This document shows, in pieces, positions 17,893-27,144 of a stretch of DNA of 64,000 nucleotides. Under the pieces are notes generated by a model, which did not search any database, was not told the DNA's origin, and saw only the letters and a program-made list of their open reading frames with translations. Positions within the stretch are counted from its first letter, which is position 1, and every line of letters starts with the position of its first letter. This stretch comes from Candidatus Promineifilum breve (GTDB lineage: Bacteria > Chloroflexota > Anaerolineae > Promineifilales > Promineifilaceae), in the NCBI RefSeq assembly GCF_900066015.1, contig NZ_LN890656.1:806001-870000 (forward strand), read 5' to 3'. A program made the translations under genes and the position numbers.

Positions 17893-17951
17893 CCCTGCTC
17901 CCCTGCCCCCCTGCTCCCCTGCAATCCCCTTGCCTCCCGCCCGCGCCATGC

Positions 17952-17957
17952 TACAAT
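17952..17957 (+). promoter_or_regulatory. -10 box upstream of TPR protein gene
   Basis: TACAAT lies 34 bases before the ATG at 17991, and GAGGGA serves as ribosome site. No convincing -35. Confidence 0.4.
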
Positions 17958-17990
17958 GTTTGACATAAGCCCAATGGAGCGAGGGAACCC

Positions 17991-18800
17991 ATGAGCAACA
18001 TCCTCCACGACGCCATCGCCGCGGCCCGCGCCGGCGATATGGAACGCGCCCAACAACTGGCGGCCGAGAACGTGCGCCAACAGCCCGATGACGCCAACGC
18101 CTGGTATCTGCTGAGCGAACTGGTCGATTCGGACGCCCGCCGCGCCGCCTATCTGGGCAAGGCGCTGGCCCTTGACCCCCACCACGCCCGGGCGCGCATC
18201 GAGTTCGACGCCCTGCCGGCGGCGATCACGGCCGACCTGCGGCCCGAAGCGGCCGAATTGCCCAAAGCGGCCGAACTGTCGCCGCTGCCTGAGGCGGGCG
18301 TCACGCTGGTCACCCTGCCCGCCGCGGCCATGCCGCCCGGCACGGTGCCCGCCGGCGAGGAGATCGTGACCGTGGCCGTGGCCGCGGCCGATTTGCCCAC
18401 GGGCGAAGTGCCCGAATGGCTGCGGGCCGACGCCGGGTCGGTGGCCGAGGGCACCGCGCCGGTGGTGACCCCGGCCGTGCCCGAACTGATTGGCGTCGAT
18501 ACACCCATGATGAGCGCCGGCAGCGATGTGGGCGGCTATGTGCAGCCGCTCAGCCCGGAAGCCGTCCATCATGGCGGGCCGACCGGCGCGGCCGAAGCGG
18601 CGGCCGTCAGCGCCGAATACACCCGGTCGCAAGCGCCGCGCCCCGCCCCCCGCCCGGCGGCCGGCCATGCGCCCGCCGCCCCACCCGCCCCGGCCCGCCG
18701 CACCAACGGCGGCAATCAGGCGCTGGGGATTTTGTTTGGGTTGTTGGTGTTGTTGACGTTGGTGGTGTTGGCGTTTTTGGTTTATTTGTTGTTGTTTTAA
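17991..18800 (+). CDS. Tail-anchored TPR-like protein
   Basis: 269 residues. Residues ~1-75 contain two TPR-like helical pairs (AIAAARAGDMERAQQLAAENVRQQPDDANAWYLLSELV; AAYLGKALALDPHHARA). A long Ala/Pro/Glu-rich, probably disordered middle follows, and the C-terminus is a single membrane helix (ALGILFGLLVLLTLVVLAFLVYLLLF) with no residues after it. It probably presents a protein-binding TPR on the cytoplasmic face. No specific function recognised. The final 100 bases shift to T-rich codons. Confidence 0.75.
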   Translation: MSNILHDAIAAARAGDMERAQQLAAENVRQQPDDANAWYLLSELVDSDARRAAYLGKALALDPHHARARIEFDALPAAITADLRPEAAELPKAAELSPLPEAGVTLVTLPAAAMPPGTVPAGEEIVTVAVAAADLPTGEVPEWLRADAGSVAEGTAPVVTPAVPELIGVDTPMMSAGSDVGGYVQPLSPEAVHHGGPTGAAEAAAVSAEYTRSQAPRPAPRPAAGHAPAAPPAPARRTNGGNQALGILFGLLVLLTLVVLAFLVYLLLF

Positions 18801-18848
18801 TCTAACGTGGGTTCAAATCCGCTTATGCATTGAGGCAACAGCAAGAGT

Positions 18849-19898
18849 TTAGGAACCAAACATGAGTACGGCGAGGAGCGTTCCAAAAAAACTCCCTAAG
18901 AACGCACATAAGAACACTAGAAACAGACCTTCTCTGGCGCTCAGTTTTGGTAATATTTCTGGAAAGGTTTTATGTTTGACTAGTTGAGGTCGTGACTTGT
19001 TGGGGAAACGAATAGCCTCGTTTAGCGCCATTGCAAATCCAGTAGCGCTCTTGAAGCGCTTATTGGGCGATTTCGCTAACCCCTTTAATACAACCTGTTC
19101 AACGCTAGGAGATATGTTGGGATTCAGACGACTTAGTCTTGGAGCAGGGTTTTCCACTTTGGAGTAGAGAATCGCCAAAGGTGTATCACCGCTGTGAGGC
19201 AATCTACCTGTCAACATCTCATATGCGACAACAGCAAGCGAATATTGATCTGTTGCAGTCCCTATCGTAGGATAACCTGTTACCTGCTCCGGTGACATAT
19301 AAGATGGTGTTCCAACATATGAATCTTGACCTGTCGCCCTAGTAGCTATATGTTCCCCTATTACCCTAGCGATTCCAAAATCGGATAAAACTGCACGACC
19401 TTGATGTATAAGTATATTGGCTGGCTTAATATCTTGATGAATAATTCCTTTGCTATGTGCAAAATCTACTGCCCCGGCAATTTGTTCTACAATTGATCCC
19501 ACTTCTAAAAGGTTCATAGGGCCATGCCCTAATTTGTCTGCTAATGAACCTTCAGGATAATAATCCATTATAGTACAATGAATGCCCCCCAAAGCAATTG
19601 CATCATGAATTCTGATAATATTTGGGTGATTTAATGATGAAAGAGCAAATTCCTCACGCTGCATTTGCTTTATATCACGGGCGCTCATTTGAAATGTGAG
19701 AATTTTTGCACATACGTATCTCTCAGATTCCCTCCAAATTGCCCTATATAGGTTTGACCTTGTTCCACGGGCAATATGCTTGTCGATGACGTAAGTACCT
19801 CGCTCACCAGCAATTTGCTTTCCGATCAAATCAGGCGACAACTCGCCATTAGCTAGATCAGCGGACAAGGGATCGTTGTTATACATTGTTTGTATCAC
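18849..19898 (-). CDS. Membrane-anchored Ser/Thr protein kinase (AT-rich island)
   Basis: 349 residues from GTG 19898 (345 from ATG 19886). Hanks-type kinase: glycine loop region IARGTRSNLYRA, VAIK-type Lys65 (CAKIL), catalytic loop HQDIKPAN with Asp156, DFG at 173-175, SPE at 202-204 and DQYSLAVVAYEMLTGRLP. The HRD Arg is replaced by Gln, making it a non-RD kinase. One C-terminal membrane helix (LFLVFLCAFLGSFFGTLLAVLMF). Its start overlaps the stop of the EAD7 gene, so the two are translationally coupled. Base composition is far more AT-rich than the surroundings, suggesting transfer. Inferred effector or signalling half of a conflict module. Confidence 0.93.
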   Translation of the reverse strand: MIQTMYNNDPLSADLANGELSPDLIGKQIAGERGTYVIDKHIARGTRSNLYRAIWRESERYVCAKILTFQMSARDIKQMQREEFALSSLNHPNIIRIHDAIALGGIHCTIMDYYPEGSLADKLGHGPMNLLEVGSIVEQIAGAVDFAHSKGIIHQDIKPANILIHQGRAVLSDFGIARVIGEHIATRATGQDSYVGTPSYMSPEQVTGYPTIGTATDQYSLAVVAYEMLTGRLPHSGDTPLAILYSKVENPAPRLSRLNPNISPSVEQVVLKGLAKSPNKRFKSATGFAMALNEAIRFPNKSRPQLVKHKTFPEILPKLSAREGLFLVFLCAFLGSFFGTLLAVLMFGS

Positions 19899-20508
19899 CC
19901 GAAAGAGCTTCTAAAGCTAGTTTATATTTTCTCAACTGTTCCTCAGTCTCTAATAGCCTACGACTGTTTTCATAAGGAGGTTGGAGCCCAAAGTCATTAT
20001 TTGCAGCTCGCAAGCTCAATAATTGATTTTCGAGTTTTACTATTTGCTTTTGAATTTCGTTCAGGTAACCACCGACATTGTGTTTAGGCAATTGTCGATA
20101 TAGCTGAATAGATGTATTAAGCTCTGGATCACCATCCACAATGTCCCTTAACTTCAGGTTGTCGACGTATAGCTTCTTTCTTGTTTTACTGTATTGGAGT
20201 GTGGTTTTACTGGCTAATATTCTAGTTGTTATGAATTGGGCAAGTTCATCAGAAGATCGTTGCTCTTTACCCAGAGGATCTGAACGAACAATTTCCCACG
20301 CTACATTGGGCCGAAGTTGTTCACATCGCTCTATTAATCCAGGCAGTGTGCCCCTACGAGCACAATATGATATTAATTCCCTAGCTTTGTCCTCCTTCGT
20401 CTGCCCGGCAAGATTTTCAGCGTCTATCCCCAGATCAAAACTCAAATTGATAAGCTCACTCAAGTTAAAATGATTTACCAGCAAGTCCCGTAATTTGCCA
20501 AGCTCCAT
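19879..20508 (-). CDS. EAD7-like adaptor with coiled-coil C-terminus
   Basis: 209 residues. Residues ~1-75 match the effector-associated domain 7 pattern (LRDLLVNHFNLSELINLSFDLGIDAENLAG, then KARELISYCARRGTLPGLIE, then LRP). EADs are adaptor domains described in NTP-dependent prokaryotic conflict systems. The rest is polar and helical, including a predicted coiled coil at ~150-205 (LNEIQKQIVKLENQLLSLRA; RRLLETEEQLRKYKLALEAL). No enzyme motif. It is directly coupled to the downstream kinase and shares its AT-rich composition. A GGTGAG site precedes the ATG. Confidence 0.82.
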   Translation of the reverse strand: MELGKLRDLLVNHFNLSELINLSFDLGIDAENLAGQTKEDKARELISYCARRGTLPGLIERCEQLRPNVAWEIVRSDPLGKEQRSSDELAQFITTRILASKTTLQYSKTRKKLYVDNLKLRDIVDGDPELNTSIQLYRQLPKHNVGGYLNEIQKQIVKLENQLLSLRAANNDFGLQPPYENSRRLLETEEQLRKYKLALEALSGDTNNV

Positions 20509-20548
20509 TCGCTCACCATTTTAAACAGTTCAAAACACCCGGCCTCTG

Positions 20549-20848
20549 TCATGCCGCCTGCCAATCCGCTCCGGCCAACAAACTCGCCACCGACAGGTCT
20601 TCGTCAATCTCCGGCCAGTGCAAGCTAATGCCGCCACCGCCAATTTCGTAGGCCGCCCTCTGCTCCGGCGTGGCCTCGTGCAATAGCGGAAACCAGATGA
20701 CGGGAACACTGATGATGCGCCCATCCGTCAGGAAGACGTGGATGAGATCATCGGCAAACTCGATGGTCTGCGCCAGCGCCGATTGCGGCACAAAGGCGCG
20801 GCGGAACTTGCGTTTAGCGGTGGGCGTCGTCTCAGTCAAAGTGCTCAT
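20549..20848 (-). CDS. DUF2442 domain protein
   Basis: 99 residues; residues ~25-95 match DUF2442 (FADDLIHVFLTDGRIISVPVIWFPLLHEATPEQRAAYEI; GISLHWPEIDEDLSVASLLAG). Such proteins are small, often paired with DUF4160 partners in toxin-antitoxin-like loci, and their function is unsettled. No partner is present here. GC-rich like the chromosome, so not part of the AT-rich pair. A TATAAT box lies on the same strand at 20874-20869, about 20 bases before the start. Confidence 0.87.
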   Translation of the reverse strand: MSTLTETTPTAKRKFRRAFVPQSALAQTIEFADDLIHVFLTDGRIISVPVIWFPLLHEATPEQRAAYEIGGGGISLHWPEIDEDLSVASLLAGADWQAA

Positions 20849-20957
20849 ACCAAGTCTACTGAAATTGAATTATACCATCTCACCAAGGAAATGATGCGAA
20901 AGTCCCAAGACCAACATACGGCCCCGCCACCCGCCACTTGCCACTTGCAACTCCCTG

Positions 20958-20985
20958 TTGACGTTTCCCCCAATCTTGCTATACT
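20958..20985 (+). promoter_or_regulatory. Promoter of the tRNA-tuf operon
   Basis: TTGACG at 20958-20963 and TATACT at 20980-20985 with a 16-base spacer: a near-consensus housekeeping promoter, about 85 bases before the first tRNA. Confidence 0.8.
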
Positions 20986-21077
20986 TATTGCTCAGCGCAC
21001 GAAAGTGCGCCTGCGTCGGCTTGCCTATGAGCCGAACGAACGTTTATAGCCTGGACGCGGCGCAATACGATCATGAT

Positions 21078-21150
21078 GCCGACGTAGCTCAATTGGCAGA
21101 GCAATGCTTTTGTAAAGCATCGGTTATGGGTTCAACTCCCATCGTCGGCT
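21078..21150 (+). tRNA. tRNA-Thr (TGT)
   Basis: 73 bases. Acceptor GCCGACG pairs with CGTCGGC, D-stem GCTC/GAGC, anticodon stem ATGCT/AGCAT around TTTGTAA (anticodon TGT), T-stem ATGGG/CCCAT. No encoded CCA. First of three tRNAs ahead of tuf. Confidence 0.95.
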
Positions 21151-21199
21151 CTGGTGGTCGGGTGCGGCGGCGCGATCGGCCGGATATTTCGATAACCCT

Positions 21200-21282
21200 G
21201 GGTCAGTGTCCCGAGCGGCAAAGGGGGCGGACTGTAAATCCGCTGGCAATAGCCTTCGTAGGTTCGAGTCCTACCTGGCCCA
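21200..21282 (+). tRNA. tRNA-Tyr (GTA)
   Basis: 83 bases with the long variable arm of class II tRNAs. Acceptor GGGTCAG pairs with CTGGCCC (one G-T pair), anticodon loop ACTGTAAAT (anticodon GTA), T-arm GTAGG-TTCGAGT-CCTAC. Confidence 0.95.
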
Positions 21283-21377
21283 CTGGAATAGACCTGACAG
21301 GTCGGCGACAGAAGCCTCGGTCATCCGCGGGTTCGGTCGCCGACTTATCAAGTCGGCCATTGAATGTGTCGAGAAGT

Positions 21378-21450
21378 GCCCACGTAGCTCAGTTGGCAGA
21401 GCGCATTCTTGGTAAGAATGAGGTCATGGGTTCAAATCCCATCGTGGGCT
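21378..21450 (+). tRNA. tRNA-Thr (GGT)
   Basis: 73 bases. Acceptor GCCCACG/CGTGGGC, anticodon stem ATTCT/AGAAT around TGGTA (anticodon GGT), T-stem ATGGG/CCCAT. Between this and the tRNA-Tyr lies an imperfect inverted repeat around GGTCGGCGAC/GTCGCCGAC. Confidence 0.95.
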
Positions 21451-21626
21451 TTCCCCCGCGTCCATGAGGCAAAGTGTGAAGCAGAGTGCCGACGGCCTAC
21501 TCGTCCGCGAGCGCCGACGGCCGACCGCCGCAAGACGGTTACCCGTTGCCGGGTGGTCACCAAATAGCGGCAGACCTGAAGGTCTGACCATGTTGATCGG
21601 TATCAGTTAATCGAGGGTAAGAAAGA

Positions 21627-22829
<1,203 letters not shown>

Positions 22830-22843
22830 CGGTCGAATAAGAA

Positions 22844-22943
22844 AAGAGTTACACGGAGAACACAGAGGGACACAGAGAACACAGAGATAAGAAACAATAA
22901 TCTCCGTGCTCTCTGTGCCTCTGTGCCCTCTGTGTAACTCTTA
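22844..22943. repeat. Inverted repeat, CACAGAG family
   Basis: AAGAGTTACAC...GTGTAACTCTT hairpin, arms made of ACACAGAG/CTCTGTGT units, placed just after tuf. Likely ends or attenuates the tuf transcript. Confidence 0.88.
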
Positions 22944-22989
22944 ATATCCGCGACCGGAATTTGTTGTGGGCAACGAGCGCCTTATTGGG

Positions 22990-22995
22990 TATACT
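22990..22995 (+). promoter_or_regulatory. -10 box for rpmG-secE-nusG
   Basis: TATACT 33 bases before the rpmG ATG, downstream of the tuf hairpin; -35 not convincing. Confidence 0.45.
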
Positions 22996-23028
22996 CGATA
23001 GCCCTTGCAAGAAGGTAAATAGAACGAG

Positions 23029-23193
23029 ATGGCCAAGAAAGCCGTACGCACCCACATTACGCTGCAATGCACCGAGTGCAAAGAGCGTAATTACATTACC
23101 GAGAAGAACCGGCGCAACGACCCGAACCGGATCGAACTGAACAAGTTCTGCCCGCGCTGCCGCGTCGTGCGCCTCCATCGGGAAACACGTTAA
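23029..23193 (+). CDS. rpmG: Ribosomal protein bL33
   Basis: 54 residues starting [15 protein letters not shown] zinc-ribbon form of bL33 with Cys14, Cys17, Cys41 and Cys44 all present (CTEC and CPRC pairs), and the conserved [19 protein letters not shown] core. The tuf-rpmG-(tRNA-Trp)-secE-nusG order is the common bacterial arrangement. The gene is short and easily missed. Confidence 0.96.
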   Translation: MAKKAVRTHITLQCTECKERNYITEKNRRNDPNRIELNKFCPRCRVVRLHRETR

Positions 23194-23196
23194 CAC

Positions 23197-23258
23197 AGTG
23201 GATAGTGGACAGTGGACAGTGGGCAGACTGCCCACTGCCCACTGTCCACTGCCCACTC
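23197..23258. repeat. Heptad inverted repeat, AGTGGAC family
   Basis: GTGGATA/GTGGACA/GTGGGCA units then TGCCCAC/TGTCCAC units. It fills the gap between the rpmG stop and tRNA-Trp and ends 4 bases before the tRNA. Confidence 0.9.
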
Positions 23259-23262
23259 ATGT

Positions 23263-23335
23263 AGGGGGTTAGCTCAATTGGCAGAGCGACGGTCTCCAAA
23301 ACCGTAGGCTGCGGGTTCGATTCCTGCACCCCCTG
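23263..23335 (+). tRNA. tRNA-Trp (CCA)
   Basis: 73 bases. Acceptor AGGGGGT pairs with ACCCCCT, discriminator G, anticodon loop CTCCAAA (anticodon CCA), T-arm GCGGG-TTCGATT-CCTGC. Flanked by a hairpin repeat on each side. Confidence 0.96.
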
Positions 23336-23341
23336 TAAATG

Positions 23342-23444
23342 ATTAACCACGGATTGACACGGATTTGACGGATTGACACGGATTGAAGGAATGATCCGAT
23401 TAAGCCGTGTTAATCCGTCAAATCCGTGAAAATCCGTGGTTAAT
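23342..23444. repeat. Inverted repeat, ACGGATTGAC family
   Basis: ATTAACCACGG...CCGTGGTTAAT hairpin with arms of degenerate ACGGATT/AATCCGT units, between tRNA-Trp and secE. The same family occurs at 24321-24467, 25942-26014, 27070-27137 and 63296-63392. Confidence 0.9.
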
Positions 23445-23470
23445 TTATTCATTGAAACGAGGTTAGTAGC

Positions 23471-23707
23471 GTGGCGAAGAAAGAAGAAAGCACCGTAACG
23501 GTAGCAGAAGAGAACGCCCTGAGCCGGTATATCCGCGAGACGCGCGGCGAACTGCGCAAGGTGACCTGGCCGACGCGCGAAGAGGCGTGGCGGCTGACAG
23601 CCATCGTCATCGGCGTCACGGCCGCGTTTGCCGTCTTCCTGTGGGCGGTCGATGCCCTGTTCGCCAACTCGCTGCGGCTGCTCATCAATGCCGTTCTCGG
23701 CCTGTAG
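23471..23707 (+). CDS. secE: Preprotein translocase subunit SecE
   Basis: 78 residues; small essential subunit of the SecYEG channel. Shows the conserved amphipathic helix (RYIRETRGELRKVTWPTREEAWRLT) followed by a single membrane helix (AIVIGVTAAFAVFLWAVDALF). GTG start at 23471. It lies 14 bases before nusG, the classic pairing. Confidence 0.96.
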   Translation: MAKKEESTVTVAEENALSRYIRETRGELRKVTWPTREEAWRLTAIVIGVTAAFAVFLWAVDALFANSLRLLINAVLGL

Positions 23708-23721
23708 GCTTCGGTTGATTC

Positions 23722-24315
23722 ATGGATAACAAAGATTTGCTGGACGACGACGAACTGCTGCTCAGCCCGACCGACGAGGCGCTGGGGGCGGACGGCCGCG
23801 CCTGGTACGTGATCCACTGCTATTCCGGCTACGAGAACAAGGTGCGCCATAGCATCGAGCAGCGCATCGAGACGATGGGCATGCAAGACCACATCTTCGA
23901 CGTGGTTGTGCCCACCGAGGAAGAGATCGAGATCAAGGAAGGCAAGCGCCGCACCGTGGAGCGCCGCGTCTTCCCCGGCTATTTGCTGGTGCAGATGATC
24001 CTGACCGAAGAGTCATGGTACGTCGTGCGCAATACGCCCGGCGTCACCGGCTTCGTGGGCATGGGCGACGAACCCACGCCGCTGCGCCCCGACGAAGTCG
24101 CCAAGATTATGAACCGCATGGAAGCCGAAGCGCCGAAGGTGAAGTTCGACTTCCAGGTGGGCGAAAAGGTGCGCATCGGCACCGGCCCGTTTGCCGATTT
24201 TATCGGCTCGGTATCGGAGATCGACGCCGAGCGGGCCAAGGTGCGGGTGATGGTGTCGTTCTTCGGCCGCGAAACGCCGGTCGAACTCGACTTCCTGCAC
24301 GTGGAGAAGGTTTAA
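23722..24315 (+). CDS. nusG: Transcription antitermination/elongation factor NusG
   Basis: 197 residues. An acidic leader (MDNKDLLDDDELLLSPTD, ~25 residues) precedes the NGN domain (WYVIHCYSGYENKVRHSIEQRIE; RRVFPGYLLVQM; VRNTPGVTGFVG), and a KOW domain lies at ~140-197 (VGEKVRIGTGPFADFIGSVSEI). It binds RNA polymerase and modulates elongation and coupling to ribosomes. Confidence 0.97.
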   Translation: MDNKDLLDDDELLLSPTDEALGADGRAWYVIHCYSGYENKVRHSIEQRIETMGMQDHIFDVVVPTEEEIEIKEGKRRTVERRVFPGYLLVQMILTEESWYVVRNTPGVTGFVGMGDEPTPLRPDEVAKIMNRMEAEAPKVKFDFQVGEKVRIGTGPFADFIGSVSEIDAERAKVRVMVSFFGRETPVELDFLHVEKV

Positions 24316-24320
24316 GAATT

Positions 24321-24467
24321 GGCTACGGATTTGGACGGACAAGACGGATTTTTTATCCGATTTTTCCGTGTAATCTGTAGCCATGAGAAGAATTAGCTAC
24401 GGATTGACACGGAAAAAACGGGTTTCTTATCCGTTTTAATCCGTATGTTCCGTTAAATCCGTAGCCA
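24321..24467. repeat. Two tandem inverted repeats, GGCTACGGATT family
   Basis: First hairpin 24321-24382 (GGCTACGGATT...AATCTGTAGCC), second 24395-24467 (AGCTACGGATT...AATCCGTAGCC), back to back between nusG and rplK. Confidence 0.9.
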
Positions 24468-24513
24468 TTATTTTGGAGGAGCCTGATTAGGCGCTTGCAC
24501 TCCGGGAGATACA

Positions 24514-24939
24514 ATGGCAAAGAAAGTAAAAGCAGTAGTCAAGATTCAGATTCAGGCCGGCAAGGCCAACCCGGCCCCGCCGGTGGGTACGGCCCTCGGC
24601 CCGCAGGGCGTCAACCTGATGCAGTTCTGCAAGGAATACAACGCCCGCACCAGCAACATGGTCGGCCAGATCGTGCCGGCCGAGATCACCGTCTTCCAGG
24701 ACGGCAGCTTCACCTTCGTGCTGAAGACCTCGCCCGCGGCCGACTTGCTGAAGAAAGCCGCCGGCATCCCCCGCGGCTCGGCCATCCCCAACCGCGACAA
24801 GGCGGGCACGATCACCCAGAAGCAACTGCGCGAAATCGCCGAGATCAAGATGAAAGACCTGAACGCCCACGACGTGGACGCGGCCATGGCCATCATCGCC
24901 GGCACGGCGCGCAGCATGGGAATCACAGTCACAGAGTAA
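24514..24939 (+). CDS. rplK: Ribosomal protein uL11
   Basis: 141 residues. N-terminal domain opens [21 protein letters not shown] with the conserved PP motif; the C-terminal RNA-binding domain contains [21 protein letters not shown] and [23 protein letters not shown]. Forms the base of the L7/L12 stalk. First of the rplK-rplA pair. Confidence 0.98.
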   Translation: MAKKVKAVVKIQIQAGKANPAPPVGTALGPQGVNLMQFCKEYNARTSNMVGQIVPAEITVFQDGSFTFVLKTSPAADLLKKAAGIPRGSAIPNRDKAGTITQKQLREIAEIKMKDLNAHDVDAAMAIIAGTARSMGITVTE

Positions 24940-24941
24940 TT

Positions 24942-25000
24942 ATGAAGGATGAAGGATGAATTATGAATTCATAATTCATCCTTCATCCTTCATCCTTCAT
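24942..25000. repeat. Heptad inverted repeat, ATGAAGG family
   Basis: ATGAAGG ATGAAGG ATGAATT, then the complementary arm of CATCCTT units, between rplK and rplA. GAATTC lies at the centre. Confidence 0.88.
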
Positions 25001-25044
25001 ACAGTGGGAGAGTTTCAAACTCGCTAGACCACAAGGAGTTCATT

Positions 25045-25746
25045 ATGCCGAAGAGAGGACGTAAATACCTGGAGGCCGCGGCCAAGGTCGAGAGCGGCAA
25101 GTATTACAGCCGGGCCGAAGCGGTCAAGCTGCTGAAGGAAACGGCCGTCACCAATTTTGACCCGACCGTCGAAGTCCACATGCGCCTGGGCGTTGACCCG
25201 CGCCACGCCGACCAGCAGGTGCGCGACGTGGTGGTGCTGCCCAACGGCCTGGGCAAGACGGTGCGCGTGCTGGTCTTCGCCGAGGGCGAGGACGCCAACG
25301 TGGCCCGCGAGGCCGGGGCCGACCTGGTGGCCGACGACGAAATGATCAAGCGCATCCAGGAAGGCTGGACCGATTTCGACGTGGCGATTGCCGTGCCGTC
25401 GATGATGGGCAAGGTCGGCCGTCTGGGGCGTGTGCTCGGCCCGCGCGGCCTGATGCCCAACCCGCGCGCCGGCACGGTGGCCCCCGCCGCCGACCTGCCG
25501 CGCCTGATCGAAGAGGCTCGCGCCGGCCGTGTGGAGTTCCGCGTTGATAAGACCAGCAACATCCATGCCCCCATCGGCAAGGCCGGCTTCTCCGAAGATG
25601 AGTTGTTGGAGAACCTGACCGCCTTCATCGGAGCCGTGAAGCGCGCCCGTCCGGCGGCGGCCAAGGGCACCTACATCCAGAAGATCACCGTCGCCAACAC
25701 GATGGGGCCAGGCATCAAGCTCGACCCGATGGAAGCGGCACTTTAA
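25045..25746 (+). CDS. rplA: Ribosomal protein uL1
   Basis: 233 residues. Conserved opening [47 protein letters not shown] and [20 protein letters not shown]. Binds 23S rRNA at the E-site stalk; in many bacteria it also represses its own operon. Confidence 0.98.
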   Translation: MPKRGRKYLEAAAKVESGKYYSRAEAVKLLKETAVTNFDPTVEVHMRLGVDPRHADQQVRDVVVLPNGLGKTVRVLVFAEGEDANVAREAGADLVADDEMIKRIQEGWTDFDVAIAVPSMMGKVGRLGRVLGPRGLMPNPRAGTVAPAADLPRLIEEARAGRVEFRVDKTSNIHAPIGKAGFSEDELLENLTAFIGAVKRARPAAAKGTYIQKITVANTMGPGIKLDPMEAAL

Positions 25747-25758
25747 TTGATTTTGTGA

Positions 25759-25764
25759 TATAAT
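25759..25764 (+). promoter_or_regulatory. -10 box of the rplJL transcript
   Basis: Perfect TATAAT just after rplA, directly before the L10 leader; predicted start about 25771. The -35 region is weak. Confidence 0.6.
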
Positions 25765-25770
25765 CTTCTC

Positions 25771-25931
25771 GTCGGCGGTTCGTCCGCCGGCGAGTCTGTC
25801 TCTACCAAAGACAGCCGGCGGGCGCGCTGCGCCCTTAATCTCCGGCCGAGGTGGGGGTATTGCGCGAAATACGCGGCAGTTAGCCCGCGATGCGTAAGTC
25901 CTCATGCCGGCCCGGTATGAGGACTTTTTTT
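25771..25931 (+). promoter_or_regulatory. Ribosomal protein L10 leader
   Basis: Structured 5' leader between rplA and rplJ, where L10 (or the L10-L12 complex) binds its own mRNA in many bacteria. It shows GC-rich pairing (GGCGGTTCGTCCGCC-like stem at the start, GCGGGCGCGCTGCGC further on), then a purine-rich conserved stretch (CCGGCCGAGGTGGGGGT), and ends in an intrinsic terminator, implying attenuation control of rplJL. Assignment rests on position and architecture. Confidence 0.75.
25896..25931 (+). terminator. Intrinsic terminator/attenuator in the L10 leader
   Basis: AAGTCCTCATGCC pairs with GGTATGAGGACTT, followed by a run of seven T. One of the few textbook Rho-independent terminators in the window; it lies ~110 bases before rplJ, so it must be read through for rplJL expression. 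Confidence 0.88.
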
Positions 25932-25941
25932 GTGAAGAATT

Positions 25942-26014
25942 GGCTACGGATTCAGACGGAAAAAACGGATTTTCTTATCCGTTTTTATCCGTATTGTCCG
26001 TCATATCCGTAGCC
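25942..26014. repeat. Inverted repeat, GGCTACGGATT family
   Basis: GGCTACGGATT...ATCCGTAGCC hairpin lodged between the L10 leader and the rplJ ribosome site. Confidence 0.9.
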
Positions 26015-26039
26015 ATCATCCCAATGGAGGTGAGAACCT

Positions 26040-26582
26040 TTGGCAATCAACAAGGAACGCAAGGATGAATTAGTCGAGCAGTACCGCGAGCTGCTGCAAA
26101 ACAGTTCGGCCATCTTCCTGACCCGCTACGGCGGCATGTCGGTGAAAGAACTGGAAGCGCTGCGGCTGAAGATCAACGACGCCAACGGCCGCATCAACGT
26201 GACCAAAAACACGCTGCTGCGGATCGCGCTGGAAGAGAATCAGATGCCGCCGCCGCACGAGCTGCTCAACGGTCAGGTCGCCACCAGCTTCGCGCTGGGC
26301 GAGGCCTCGACGCTGGCCAAGGTGCTGGTCGATCAGGCCAAGACCAACGACAAGCTGAAGATCGTCGGCGGGCTGCTGGGCAACCGGCCGCTGACCGCCG
26401 CCGAAGTCGAATCGCTGGCGACCCTGCCCTCGCTCGATCAGTTGCGCGCCCAGATTCTGGGCCTGCTCGGCGCTCCGGCTCAGGGCATCGTCTCGGCCGT
26501 CGCCGGCGGCGTGCGCCAGGTCGTCAATGTCCTGGACGCCTACGCCAAGAAAGACGACAGCGCCGCGGCCGAAGCGGCGTAA
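26040..26582 (+). CDS. rplJ: Ribosomal protein uL10
   Basis: 180 residues. N-terminal rRNA-binding domain (ERKDELVEQYRELLQNSSAIFLTRYGGMSVKELEALRLKI; NVTKNTLLRIALEE) and C-terminal helix that anchors L7/L12 dimers (QIVNVLDAYAKKDDSAA-like end). TTG start at 26040, decided by a GGAGGTG ribosome site seven bases upstream. Confidence 0.97.
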   Translation: MAINKERKDELVEQYRELLQNSSAIFLTRYGGMSVKELEALRLKINDANGRINVTKNTLLRIALEENQMPPPHELLNGQVATSFALGEASTLAKVLVDQAKTNDKLKIVGGLLGNRPLTAAEVESLATLPSLDQLRAQILGLLGAPAQGIVSAVAGGVRQVVNVLDAYAKKDDSAAAEAA

Positions 26583-26672
26583 GACAGGAAGAGAATCCAC
26601 AGATTTCACAGATTTCACAGATTTGGAAGAGCGCCCAATGGGCCTCAGCGAATTTAGGAGAGATATAAGACA

Positions 26673-27062
26673 ATGGCAAACCTGGATCAATTGGTAGAAG
26701 AACTGAGCGGCCTGACCCTGTTGGAAGCGGCCGAACTGACGAAGAAGCTGGAAGAGAAGTGGGGCGTCAGCGCCGCCGCGCCGATGGCCATGGGCATGAT
26801 GCCCGGCATGGCCATGGGCGGCGCCGCCGCGCCGGTCGAAGAGGTCGAGGAACAGACTGAGTTCAACGTCACCATCAAGGACATCGGCCCCAAGAAGATC
26901 GAAGTCATCAAGGCCGTGCGCACCCTGACCAGCCTGGGCCTGAAGGAAGCCAAGGACGCCGTTGAGGGTCTGGCGACCATCATGGAAGGCGTGAGCAAGG
27001 ATGCCGCCGCCGAGGCCAAGAAGGCCCTCGAAGAAGCCGGCGCGGTCGTCGAAGTTAAGTAA
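26673..27062 (+). CDS. rplL: Ribosomal protein bL12 (L7/L12)
   Basis: 129 residues. N-terminal dimerisation domain ([29 protein letters not shown]), Ala/Met/Gly-rich hinge ([19 protein letters not shown], Met-rich) and C-terminal factor-binding domain ([36 protein letters not shown]). rpoB, which usually follows, is absent; maf lies next. Confidence 0.98.
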   Translation: MANLDQLVEELSGLTLLEAAELTKKLEEKWGVSAAAPMAMGMMPGMAMGGAAAPVEEVEEQTEFNVTIKDIGPKKIEVIKAVRTLTSLGLKEAKDAVEGLATIMEGVSKDAAAEAKKALEEAGAVVEVK

Positions 27063-27069
27063 GTAAGAT

Positions 27070-27137
27070 TTGGCTACGGATTAAGACGGATAAAACGGAT
27101 TTTAAATCCGTTTTATCCGTCCAAATCCGTAGCCAAT
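27070..27137. repeat. Inverted repeat, GGCTACGGATT family
   Basis: TTGGCTACGGATT...AATCCGTAGCCAA, nearly perfect, filling the gap between rplL and maf. Confidence 0.92.
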
Positions 27138-27144
27138 TTCTTTA

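Noticed and set aside
21283-21377. A further tRNA between tRNA-Tyr and tRNA-Thr
   Set aside because: The inverted repeat there lacks an anticodon arm and T-loop consensus.
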